A stretch of 64,000 nt of DNA from Bog-473 sp963753115. GTDB lineage: Bacteria > Actinomycetota > Acidimicrobiia > Acidimicrobiales > RAAP-2. The notes under the pieces are model-generated. The model saw nothing but the letters and a program-made list of their open reading frames with translations. It ran no database searches and had not been told where the DNA came from. A program made the translations under genes and the position numbers. Positions 56,633-64,000 of the stretch are shown in pieces. The DNA is taken from NCBI GenBank assembly GCA_963753115.1, contig CAVWBB010000034.1, positions 1 through 64,000 on the forward strand. The letters are read 5' to 3'. Each line of letters opens with the position of its first letter. The stretch's first letter is position 1.

Positions 56633-57435
56633 CGGCCGAGCAGCTTCCCGATGCCGATGGAGAGGAAATAGAAGATGATGAGCGGGCCGGCGAGCGCGAA
56701 CATGGAGAAGGGGTCCGAGCTCGGGGTGAAGACGGCGGCGATCACCACAATGATGATGACCGCCCAGCGCCAGGAGCGGAGAAGGCGCGCCGGTGTCACG
56801 ACCCGCGCCAACTCGAGCGAAACCAGGACGACGGGGAACTCGAAGGTCAGGCCGAAGATCGTCATCATCAAGAGGATCAGGCCCAGGTACGGGATGGGGT
56901 CGTAGATCGCCTGCAGGTTCGGGCCGCCGACGGACTTCAACCAGCCCAGCGCGTGCGGAAGCGTGACGTACGCCGTCAGCGCTCCGAGGAGGAACAGCAC
57001 GAACGCACTCAGCACGAAGGGGATGGCGTACTTGCGCTCCGTCGCCTTGAGCCCAGGCGTGACGAAGCGCCAGATCTGGAACAGGATCACCGGCGACGCG
57101 AGGACGAGGCCGCCGAAGAGCCCGATCTTCACGCGGAGCGAGAGGCCGTCGAGTGGCGAGGTGACGAAGAGCTGGCAGCTGCCGTTCGACGCGATGAGGA
57201 GCGACGAGGTTCCTTTGGCGGTGTGGTGCCGGGTCGACGCCTCGACGCTGCAGAGCGGATGCAGCAGGAAGTTGAGGATGGGTTCGTAGGCGATCACCGC
57301 GATCGTGGCCGCGACGACGAAGGCGATGGTGCAGATGATCACGCGACGCCGCAACTCGCCGAGGTGCTCCCCCAATGTCATGTTGTCCGGCGTCGGACGG
57401 TTCTTCCATTTGCCCGTGAAGGGAAGCGTCACCAC
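56629..57435 (-). CDS. tatC: Sec-independent protein translocase TatC
   Basis: Receptor core of the twin-arginine export system, six membrane helices in 268 residues. The N-terminal signature NMTLGEHLGELRRRVIICTI is clear, followed by AFVVAATIAVIAYEPILNFL and LVLASPVILFQIWRFVTPGL. Start GTG at 57435 or 57432. Ten bases downstream of tatA; its stop overlaps the helicase start. Confidence 0.95.
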   Translation of the reverse strand: MVTLPFTGKWKNRPTPDNMTLGEHLGELRRRVIICTIAFVVAATIAVIAYEPILNFLLHPLCSVEASTRHHTAKGTSSLLIASNGSCQLFVTSPLDGLSLRVKIGLFGGLVLASPVILFQIWRFVTPGLKATERKYAIPFVLSAFVLFLLGALTAYVTLPHALGWLKSVGGPNLQAIYDPIPYLGLILLMMTIFGLTFEFPVVLVSLELARVVTPARLLRSWRWAVIIIVVIAAVFTPSSDPFSMFALAGPLIIFYFLSIGIGKLLGR

Positions 57436-57445
57436 GGTCGTGTGC

Positions 57446-57982
57446 TCAGTTCAGGGTCGGGTCGGCCGGGACGACCGCGCCGGAAGGCTGGGAGGTGGTG
57501 CTGGGACGGTCGGCGCGAACGGGCGCCGGTGTCGGCTTGTTCGTCGGTGTCGGTGTCGGTGTCGGCGTCGACGGGGCCCGGGGCGTCGTGGCAGTCGGCT
57601 CCGCCGACTCGGCGTCCGCCTCGGCGTCCGCCTCAGCTGCAGCGGTGGGCGCGACGTTGCCGTTCGTCGACGCCGGCGTCGCCCCGTCCTCGTCCAGCGT
57701 CGGGGGTTGGAACGACCCGTCCGGCGGCTCCTCGTCGGAGGACATGTTCGACAGGTGGTTGAGCAGCGCGGACGGGGAACGGGCCAGCCGCGCGATCTCC
57801 GAGGTCGGGGGCAGGTCCGGCATGGTGTTGCGCACCTCGGACTCCATCCGGTGCCGGAATTCGTTGAAGGAACGCCAGGCACCCCCGAGTTGCCGGGCCA
57901 CCTGGGGCAGGCGGTCGGGGCCCAGCAGGATGATGGCGACCACGCCGATCACGAGCAGCTTGCCTGGGTCGAGATTGAACAT
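57446..57982 (-). CDS. tatA: Twin-arginine translocase subunit TatA/TatB
   Basis: One N-terminal membrane helix and amphipathic helix: MFNLDPGKLLVIGVVAIILL then GPDRLPQVARQLGGAWRSFN. A long, charged, threonine/proline-rich tail (TPTPTPTNKPTP) brings it to 178 residues, longer than TatA and more like TatB. With a single such gene here it may serve both roles, or a second copy lies elsewhere. It precedes tatC in the same operon. Confidence 0.9.
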   Translation of the reverse strand: MFNLDPGKLLVIGVVAIILLGPDRLPQVARQLGGAWRSFNEFRHRMESEVRNTMPDLPPTSEIARLARSPSALLNHLSNMSSDEEPPDGSFQPPTLDEDGATPASTNGNVAPTAAAEADAEADAESAEPTATTPRAPSTPTPTPTPTNKPTPAPVRADRPSTTSQPSGAVVPADPTLN

Positions 57983-58004
57983 GTGCCTTCACTCTACGGT
58001 GCCG

Positions 58005-59363
58005 CTACAAGGACTGGATGAGCCGCTCTACCCGTTCATCGTGCGATTTGAACGGGTCTTTCAGGAGCACGGTGCGTTGGGCCTGGTCGTTCAGCTTGAG
58101 GTGGACCCAGTCCACCGTGAAGTCGCGCCGGCGCTCCTTGGCGCGCTTGACGAAGGCGCCCCGGAGCCTGGCCCGGGTCGTCTCCGGTGGCTTCGTCATC
58201 GCCTCGGTGATGGCCTCGTCCGTGCACGTCCGGTCCATCTCGTCGCGCTGCTGCAACTTGTAGAACAGGCCGCGGCTGCGATCGACGTCGTGGTACATGA
58301 GGTCGATCATCGCCACCTTGGGGTGCGAGAGCGGCACGTCGTGGCGCGCCCGCATCTGTTCGACGAGACGGTGCTTGGCCACCCAGTCGCACTCGCGCCA
58401 CAGGGACGTCGGGTCGGCCTCCAGGCCCTTGAGGCAGTGCTCCCACATGTCCAGGGCGCGGTCCTCTTCGGGCGACAGCCCACGCCGGTCGCGGAACTTG
58501 ATGGCGCGCTCGAGGTACTCGGTCTGAATGTCCAACGCCCGCATCTCGCGTCCGTTGGCCAGGCGCACACGGCGCTGGCACGTGATGTCGTGGCTGATCT
58601 CCCGGATGGCCCGGATGGGGTTCTCCAAGGTGAGGTCGCGCAACACCGTCGAGGAGTCCTCCAGCATGGCCAGGAGGATCGACGTCGTGCCGATCTTGAG
58701 GAAGGTGGCGTACTCGCTCATGTTGGAGTCGCCGACGATCACGTGCAGACGGCGGAAGCGCTCGGCGTCGGCGTGCGGCTCGTCCCGCGTGTTGATGATG
58801 GGCCGGCTGCGGGTGGTGGCCGAGGAGACGCCCTCCCAGATGTGCTCGGCGCGCTGGCTCAGGCAGAAGACGGCTCCCCGGGCCGTCTGCAGGACCTTCC
58901 CGGCACCGGCGTAGATCTGGCGCGAGACGAGGAACGGGATGAGCACCTCGGTGTAACGGTTGAACTCGTCGTTTCGTTCGGTCAGATAATTCTCGTGGCA
59001 CCCGTAGGAGTTGCCGACCGAGTCGGTGTTGTTCTTGAAGAGGTAGACCTCGCCGCGGATGCCCTCCTCGCGCAGGCGGGCCTGCGCGCCCGTGACGAGC
59101 TGGGCCAGGATCCACTCCCCCGCCTTGTCGTGCACGACGACGTCACTGATCTTGTCGCACTCGGGGGTGGCGTACTCGGGGTGGCTCCCCACGTCGAGAT
59201 ACAACCGGGCGCCGTTCTCCAAGAAGACGTTGGACGAGCGCCCCCACGAGACCACGCGCCGGAAGAGGTAGCGCGCCACTTCGTCGGGGCTGAGGCGACG
59301 CTGCCCGCGCAGCGTGAAGGTCACTCCGTATTCGTTCTCGATCCCGAAGATCCGACGCTCCAC
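58005..59363 (-). CDS. pafA: Pup-protein ligase PafA
   Basis: Joins deamidated Pup through its C-terminal glutamate to lysines of target proteins. 452 residues from GTG at 59363 (MERRIFGIENEYGVTFTLRG). Glutamine-synthetase-like landmarks are ENGARLYLDVGSHPEYATPE, VYLFKNNTDSVGNSYGCHEN, NTRDEPHADAERFRRLHVIV and DSNMSEYATFLKIGTTSILL. The frame extends upstream to 59558, but that part is not family-like. It lies 20 bases downstream of prcA and 22 bases upstream of tatA. No pafB or pafC follows. Confidence 0.95.
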   Translation of the reverse strand: MERRIFGIENEYGVTFTLRGQRRLSPDEVARYLFRRVVSWGRSSNVFLENGARLYLDVGSHPEYATPECDKISDVVVHDKAGEWILAQLVTGAQARLREEGIRGEVYLFKNNTDSVGNSYGCHENYLTERNDEFNRYTEVLIPFLVSRQIYAGAGKVLQTARGAVFCLSQRAEHIWEGVSSATTRSRPIINTRDEPHADAERFRRLHVIVGDSNMSEYATFLKIGTTSILLAMLEDSSTVLRDLTLENPIRAIREISHDITCQRRVRLANGREMRALDIQTEYLERAIKFRDRRGLSPEEDRALDMWEHCLKGLEADPTSLWRECDWVAKHRLVEQMRARHDVPLSHPKVAMIDLMYHDVDRSRGLFYKLQQRDEMDRTCTDEAITEAMTKPPETTRARLRGAFVKRAKERRRDFTVDWVHLKLNDQAQRTVLLKDPFKSHDERVERLIQSL

Positions 59364-59383
59364 CAGGCCAACCGTACAGCCGC

Positions 59384-60058
59384 CTATGCCAGGAGCTGTG
59401 CCAGCTCCTCCTCCTCGATGCGCCGGAAGGTGCGGCGGCCGTTTCCCCTGCTGAGAATGGCCACTTCCAGGTCGCCGGCCGCCAACGTGCGGTCCGGTCC
59501 GGCCAGCGCGGCCGTCGCCGCCTTCACGGCAGTGGCCAGGTCCCAATCGGGCTGCCACGCTGCCCCGACGCGCTCGTTGATGGTCTCGGCGTCGCCGCCG
59601 AGCACCGCAAAACGGTCCTCGTCGGTGATCGTGCCCTCGTAGGCGATGTGGTACAGCTGGCTCTCACCTCCGCTGCCCAGCTCGGCCACGAGGATCTCGA
59701 CTTCGAGCGGCTTCATCTCGTGGGTGAACACGTTGCCGAGATACTGCGCATAGAGGTTGGCGAGTGAACGGGCGTCGACGTCTTCGCGACTGTACGCGTA
59801 CCCTTTCGTGTCGGCATGGCGAATACCGGCCACGCGGAGCTGGTCGTACTCGTTGTACTTGCCGACGCCCCCGAAGGCGATGTGGTCGTAGATCTCGCTG
59901 ATCTTGTGCAGGGTGCGCGACGGGTTCTCGGCGACGATGGCGATGCCCACGTCATAGGTCGTGGCGACCAGCGAGCGGCCACGGGCGATGCCCTTCTGGG
60001 CGTACTCGGCCCGGTCCTTCATCACCTGCTCGGGTGCGACGTAGTAGGGCATGCTCAT
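59384..60058 (-). CDS. prcA: 20S proteasome alpha subunit
   Basis: Outer-ring subunit of the actinobacterial 20S proteasome, 224 residues. N-terminal gating region MPYYVAPEQVMKDRAEYAQK, then GIARGRSLVATTYDVGIAIV, HKISEIYDHIAFGGVGKYNE and RSLANLYAQYLGNVFTHEMK. The ATG overlaps the end of prcB, ensuring matched expression. It would dock the Mpa ATPase through its C-terminal QYL motif. Confidence 0.96.
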   Translation of the reverse strand: MSMPYYVAPEQVMKDRAEYAQKGIARGRSLVATTYDVGIAIVAENPSRTLHKISEIYDHIAFGGVGKYNEYDQLRVAGIRHADTKGYAYSREDVDARSLANLYAQYLGNVFTHEMKPLEVEILVAELGSGGESQLYHIAYEGTITDEDRFAVLGGDAETINERVGAAWQPDWDLATAVKAATAALAGPDRTLAAGDLEVAILSRGNGRRTFRRIEEEELAQLLA

Positions 60059-60858
60059 TGGGCACGCTCCGCCTGCCTGCGGGCGATCAGGGCGCCGAAG
60101 CGTTCGGCCACCTCGTCCTCGGGCACCTCGCGGTACCCCGCGGTGTCGACCACGGCGATGATCGGGTAGATGCCGCGCACCAGGTCGGGACCGCCGGTGG
60201 CGGAGTCCTCGTCGGCGGCGTCGTAGAGCGACTGGATCGCCAGGTCGACCGCCTCGTCCCGGGTCATCCCCTCCCGCCAGCCGAGCTTGATGGTGCTGCG
60301 GGCGTCGCGCCCGCCCGAGCCGGTGGCCTGGAAGTCGGTGTCCTCGTAGTGGCCGCCCGTGACGTCGTAATTGAAGATGCGGCCCAGGTCCCGGGTGGTG
60401 TCGAACCCGGCGAAGAGCGGGACGACCGCGAGGCCCTGCATGGCCAGGGGCAGGTGCTGGCGGACCATCTGGGCCAGCTGGTTGGCCTTGCCCTCCAGGG
60501 AGAGCGTTGCGCCCTCGACCTTCTCGTAGTGCTCGAGCTGGACCTGGAACAACCGCACCATCTCGATCGCCATGCCTGCCGTGCCTGCAATGGCCACCGC
60601 GGAATAGCGGTCGGCCGGGAAGACCTTCTGCATGGCGTGGTGGGCGATGATGTTGCCCGCCGTGGCGCGGCGGTCACCGGCCATCACCACGCCATCGGCG
60701 TAGCGCAGGGCCACCACGGTGGTGCCGTGCGGGGCCTGCACCGGCGTCAACGCGTCGAGGGCGCGTGCGGGCGCATCGGCCTGGCCAGTCGTCAGCCGCA
60801 GGAGGCCGACGAAGTCCGGGCCCGGATCACGTTCCGGGGGAAACAGCGGGAGCGCCAC
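60055..60858 (-). CDS. prcB: 20S proteasome beta subunit
   Basis: Catalytic subunit. The propeptide of about 45 residues ends in APHG; autoprocessing would expose Thr46 in GTTVVALRYADGVVMAGDRR, which holds the nucleophile and the Asp/Lys-type partners. Further landmarks are NIIAHHAMQKVFPADRYSAV, IAGTAGMAIEMVRLFQVQLE and GSGGRDARSTIKLGW. 267 residues. It is six bases downstream of pup, with prcA overlapping its end. Confidence 0.96.
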   Translation of the reverse strand: MALPLFPPERDPGPDFVGLLRLTTGQADAPARALDALTPVQAPHGTTVVALRYADGVVMAGDRRATAGNIIAHHAMQKVFPADRYSAVAIAGTAGMAIEMVRLFQVQLEHYEKVEGATLSLEGKANQLAQMVRQHLPLAMQGLAVVPLFAGFDTTRDLGRIFNYDVTGGHYEDTDFQATGSGGRDARSTIKLGWREGMTRDEAVDLAIQSLYDAADEDSATGGPDLVRGIYPIIAVVDTAGYREVPEDEVAERFGALIARRQAERAQ

Positions 60859-60864
60859 GGGGGG

Positions 60865-61071
60865 CTACTGCCCGCCCTTTTGCACATAGTTCCGCACGAA
60901 TTCCTCGGCGTTGTCCTCCAGCACCTCGTCGATCTCGTCGAGGAGGTCGTCGAGCTCGGCCTTGATCTTGTCGCCGCGCTCGGTGCTGGCCGGCGCGGCC
61001 TCTTCGACCTCGGTTTCGGCCTCGGTCGACCGCGCACCCGAGCCCTTCCTCTTCTGCTCTTGTTCTGCCAT
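60865..61071 (-). CDS. pup: Prokaryotic ubiquitin-like protein Pup
   Basis: 68-residue disordered tag. It is rich in Glu and Lys, with the conserved helix region KIKAELDDLLDEIDEVLEDN and the C-terminal NAEEFVRNYVQKGGQ. It ends in GGQ, so Dop must deamidate it to GGE before PafA can use it. It sits between dop and prcB as in mycobacteria. Confidence 0.97.
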   Translation of the reverse strand: MAEQEQKRKGSGARSTEAETEVEEAAPASTERGDKIKAELDDLLDEIDEVLEDNAEEFVRNYVQKGGQ

Positions 61072-61110
61072 CGTTCCGCTTCCCCGTCCTGTGGTGCGTG
61101 CGTTCTTCGC

Positions 61111-62605
61111 CTAAGAGTTCAGCCGGTTGAGCAGGTCCGCCGGTCCTGTGCTCTGTGCCAGGAGATCGCCGGTGTGCTCGGCTGTTCCCTTGAGGGGGTC
61201 CATCATAGGGACGCGCCGCAACGGGTCTGCGCCGATGTCGAAGACCAGAGAATCCCAGTTGGCGGTCACGACGGCGTCGGGCCACCGGGCCAGGCATTTG
61301 CCGCGGAACCAGGCCCGGGTCCCGAGCGGGGGCTCCCCCACCGCGTGGGCCACCTGGGCCGGCGTCACCAGCGTCCGCATGTCCAGGCGCCGGAAGACCG
61401 ATTTCTCCGGCCTGAGGTCGTGATATTGCAATGCCAGTGCAGCGATCCGGGGGTCCTTCCATCCGCACGAGTGCCTGTCCTGGTAGGCGAGGAGGAGCTC
61501 CCGCTTCGCGACCCAGTCCAAGGTGTCGGCCAACGTCGCCGGATCCGCCTCGAGGCCCGTGAGGACGGCCTCCCAGTGCTCCATGACCAGGGCACCGACC
61601 TCGCCGTCGTCCCCCAGGGCGGCCAGGCCCCATTCCTCGGCGTACTTGCGGGCGGCGCCGAAGATCTCCCACTGCATCTCGAGGGCGGTGGCCGTCGACC
61701 CGTCGCTCAGGGCAAGCGGGCCGGGTCAGCGTGAGGTCGGCCGACACCTGGTGCAGCGCGCGCACCGGGTCGGCGAGCGAGAGGTCGCGCGTCGGGCCGG
61801 CGTCGTCCTCGACCATGGCCAGCACGATGGCGGTGCTGCCGACCTTGAGGAAGGTGGCGATCTCGGAGAGGTTGGCGTCCCCGACGATCACGTGCAAGCG
61901 GCGGAAGCGTTTCGGGTCGGCGTGCGGCTCGTCGCGCGTGTTGACGATGGGCCGCTTCAGCGTCGTCTCCAGCCCGACGATCTCCTCGAAGAACTCGGCC
62001 CGTTGCGACAGCTGGTACTCGACGGTGTCGGCGTCGAGCGCGGGCGTCTCGGTGCCGACCTTGCCCGAACCGGTGAAGAGCGTGCGCGACACGAAGTGCG
62101 GGACGACGCCCTCGATCACCTTGGCGAACGGAATGGCCCTGTCCATCATGTAGTTCTCGTGGCAGCCGTAGGAGTTGCCCTTGCCGTCCGAGTTGTTCTT
62201 GTGGACGATCGGCGCCGGCTGGTCAGGAATGCGCAGTGCGGCCGCCACCATGGAGCGCTTCAGCACCTCTTCGCCGGCCTTGTCGTAGATCAGGCACTCC
62301 AGGGGCGTCAGGCACTCGGGGCTCGAGTACTCGGGGTGGGCGTGGTCCACGTAGAAGCGGGCGCCGTTGGTGAGCACCGTGTTGGCCAGGTGGGTCTCGA
62401 CCATGGGGGCCAGCGAGCCCTCGCGGGCGAAGCCACGGGCGTCGTTCCCCGGGGTCTCGTCCTCGAAGTCCCAGCCGATCTGCTGCTCGACGTCCGCCGC
62501 ATAGGCGTTGACGAGCACCGATGAGGCGGCGATGGGGTTCTGCTCCGGACCGGCCGAGTGGATGCCGTACTCGGTCTCGATGCCGCAGACCTTCGTGATG
62601 GCCAC
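61111..62605 (-). CDS. dop: Pup deamidase/depupylase Dop, frame change near 61718
   Basis: Converts Pup-Gln to Pup-Glu and removes Pup from targets. About 498 residues when joined. ATG at 62605 (MAITKVCGIETEYGIHSAGP), FYVDHAHPEYSSPECLTPLE, IVHKNNSDGKGNSYGCHENY, RDEPHADPKRFRRLHVIVGD. After a frame change near 61718 (GCAAGCGGGCCGGGTC), it continues LALSDGSTATALEMQWEIFG to a proper end, GPADLLNRLNS. The frame read on past the break into pup is nonsense. All family blocks are intact, so the enzyme is probably functional. Confidence 0.93.
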
Positions 62606-62611
62606 GATCTT

Positions 62612-64000
62612 CTAGAGGTACTGGCCGGTACCGACCCGCTCGATCGAGCGGCCTCCGTGCACTTCACGGTCCTCGGTGAGCAGCGTCCGGACGTAGACGA
62701 TGCGCTCACCCTTCTTGCCCGAGATCCGCGCCCAGTCATCGGGGTTGGTCGTGTTGGGCAGGTCCTCGTTCTCCTTGTACTCCTGACGGATCGACTCGAG
62801 CATGTCGGAGGTGCGGATGCCGCCGGACTCGCCGGCGATGACCCGCTTGATGGCCAGCTTCTTGGCCCGGCGGACGATGTTCTCGATCATGGCGCCCGAC
62901 GCGAAGTCGCGGTAGTAGAGGATCTCCTTGTCGCCGTTCTGGTAGGTCACCTCCAAGAAGCGGTTCTCGTCGTCCTCGCGGTACATCTCGACGACCGTCT
63001 GCTCAATCATGCCCTGGACCGCCTTGGACGGATCGCCGCCACCGAGCCGCTGCACCTCGTCGGCGTCGAGAGGCAAGTCCGCCGTGAGGTACCGGCTGAA
63101 GATCTGCCCGGCGGCCTCCTCATTCGGCCGTTCGATCTTGATCTTCACGTCCAGGCGCCCCGGGCGCAGGATGGCCGGGTCGATCAGGTCCTCGCGGTTG
63201 GAGGCGCCGATGACGATCACGTCGCGCAGCGACTCGACACCGTCGATCTCGGCCAGCAGCTGCGGCACGATGGTCGACTCCATGTCGGAGCTGATGCCGG
63301 TACCCCGGGTACGGAAGAGGGACTCCATCTCGTCGAAGAACACGATGACCGGCATGCCCTCGTCGGCCTTCTCCCGGGCCCGCTGGAAGACCTGGCGGAT
63401 CTGGCGCTCCGTCTCCCCCACGTACTTGTTGAGCAGCTCGGGCCCCTTGATGTTGAGGAAGAAGCTGCGCACGTTGTCGTTGCCGGTCTTCAGCGCCACC
63501 TTCTTGGCCAGCGAGTTGGCCACCGCCTTGGCGATCAGCGTCTTGCCGCACCCGGGCGGGCCGTACAGGAGGATCCCCTTGGGGGCCGGCAGCGAGTAGT
63601 CGGCGAAGAGCTCACGGTGCATGTAGGGCAGCTCGACGGCATCGGTGATGGCCTCGATCTGCGTGTCCAGGCCGCCGACGTCGGCGTAGGTGATGTCGGG
63701 CACCTCTTCGAGGACGAGCTCCTCGCTCTCGAGCTTGGGCAGCTTCTCAATGAGCAGCTGGGTGCGCATGTCCATCAGGAGGGAGTCGCCGGCGCGCAGC
63801 TTGACGCCCAGCATGTCCTCGGAGAGCTCGGCCACCCGCTCCTCGTCGGCCCGGGCGAAGATCACGCAGCGTCGCCTGTCCTCGAGCACCTCCTTCAGGG
63901 TGACGACCTCGCCGGAGAACTCGCCGTCGCGCACCAGCACCACGTTGAGGCTCTCGTTGAGGACGACCTCGTTCCCCTTGCGGATCGCCCCGGGGTCGAT
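62612..64000 (-). CDS. mpa: Proteasome-associated ATPase Mpa/ARC, 5' end outside window
   Basis: Hexameric AAA unfoldase that recognises Pup and feeds the 20S core. Visible are an OB domain, the AAA module with Walker A GPPGCGKTLIAKAVANSLAK, Walker B VIVFFDEMESLFRTRGTG and second region of homology REDLIDPAILRPGRLDVKIK. The last residues are GTGQYL, the HbYX-type tail that docks on PrcA rings. The open frame runs without a stop to the right edge; the coiled-coil N-terminus is beyond it. It is six bases upstream of dop. Confidence 0.95.
   Translation of the reverse strand: MDPGAIRKGNEVVLNESLNVVLVRDGEFSGEVVTLKEVLEDRRRCVIFARADEERVAELSEDMLGVKLRAGDSLLMDMRTQLLIEKLPKLESEELVLEEVPDITYADVGGLDTQIEAITDAVELPYMHRELFADYSLPAPKGILLYGPPGCGKTLIAKAVANSLAKKVALKTGNDNVRSFFLNIKGPELLNKYVGETERQIRQVFQRAREKADEGMPVIVFFDEMESLFRTRGTGISSDMESTIVPQLLAEIDGVESLRDVIVIGASNREDLIDPAILRPGRLDVKIKIERPNEEAAGQIFSRYLTADLPLDADEVQRLGGGDPSKAVQGMIEQTVVEMYREDDENRFLEVTYQNGDKEILYYRDFASGAMIENIVRRAKKLAIKRVIAGESGGIRTSDMLESIRQEYKENEDLPNTTNPDDWARISGKKGERIVYVRTLLTEDREVHGGRSIERVGTGQYL

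Overview
The window is GC-rich bacterial DNA that reads as an actinobacterium, most likely of the Acidimicrobiia type. The lineage markers are a complete Pup-proteasome cluster (mpa, dop, pup, prcB, prcA, pafA) running into tatA, tatC and a HelY-like helicase. Others are the gcvH-garA-ftsR-bifunctional nuclease string, a DUF4193 protein, HelD/HelR, IdeR/DtxR-like operators and the fused KorA of KorAB. The class-level assignment is inference; the phylum-level one is well supported.

Layout. 1-2382: 3' part of an rRNA operon. The 23S gene is interrupted by two related group I introns only 8 nt apart, the first with a LAGLIDADG endonuclease gene; 5S rRNA and a strong terminator follow. 2483-10532: TPR protein, L,D-transpeptidase, class I aldolase, 2-oxoacid:ferredoxin oxidoreductase KorAB and a broken hypothetical gene. 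10535-18647: SRPBCC protein, DUF1015 protein, PgsA, a nucleotidyltransferase with a degenerate phosphomannomutase domain, then gcvH, garA, ftsR, the bifunctional nuclease and a lipoprotein. 18671-31458: quinone oxidoreductase, S9 peptidase, membrane protein, thiD/thiG, an iron-type ABC importer behind IdeR-like boxes, a MerR regulator and gcvT. 31531-36981: tandem glycine riboswitch and gcvP, a secreted protein with a PE-like domain, two crcB genes behind a probable fluoride riboswitch, and an SDR.

37012-40220: helD, then about 1.1 kb without a supported gene that contains a very good XerCD dif site (39648-39675). Most genes to the left, including rRNA, lie on the plus strand. To the right, after one plus-strand block, most lie on the minus strand. 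This fits a replication terminus. 40221-46340: a five-gene MacAB-like export operon with two adaptors, an ATPase, a permease and a glycine-rich secreted protein. 46384-51417: VOC protein, pyrophosphatase, NTF2-like protein, HtrA protease, an RG-rich protein and an acetyltransferase. 51422-64000: a hypothetical protein, DUF4193 protein, double ThyX-like protein, HelY-like helicase, tatCA and the Pup-proteasome cluster; mpa runs off the right edge.

How the genes connect. GcvH, GcvT and GcvP form most of the glycine cleavage system, with glycine sensed upstream of gcvP. GarA and KorAB both bear on the 2-oxoglutarate node. Pup, Dop, PafA, PrcBA and Mpa form one protein-tagging and degradation pathway. 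Quality note: at least 15 otherwise conserved genes are split by single-base frame changes, often in G/C runs. This looks more like residual indel error in the assembly than true gene decay, so these genes are annotated across the break.
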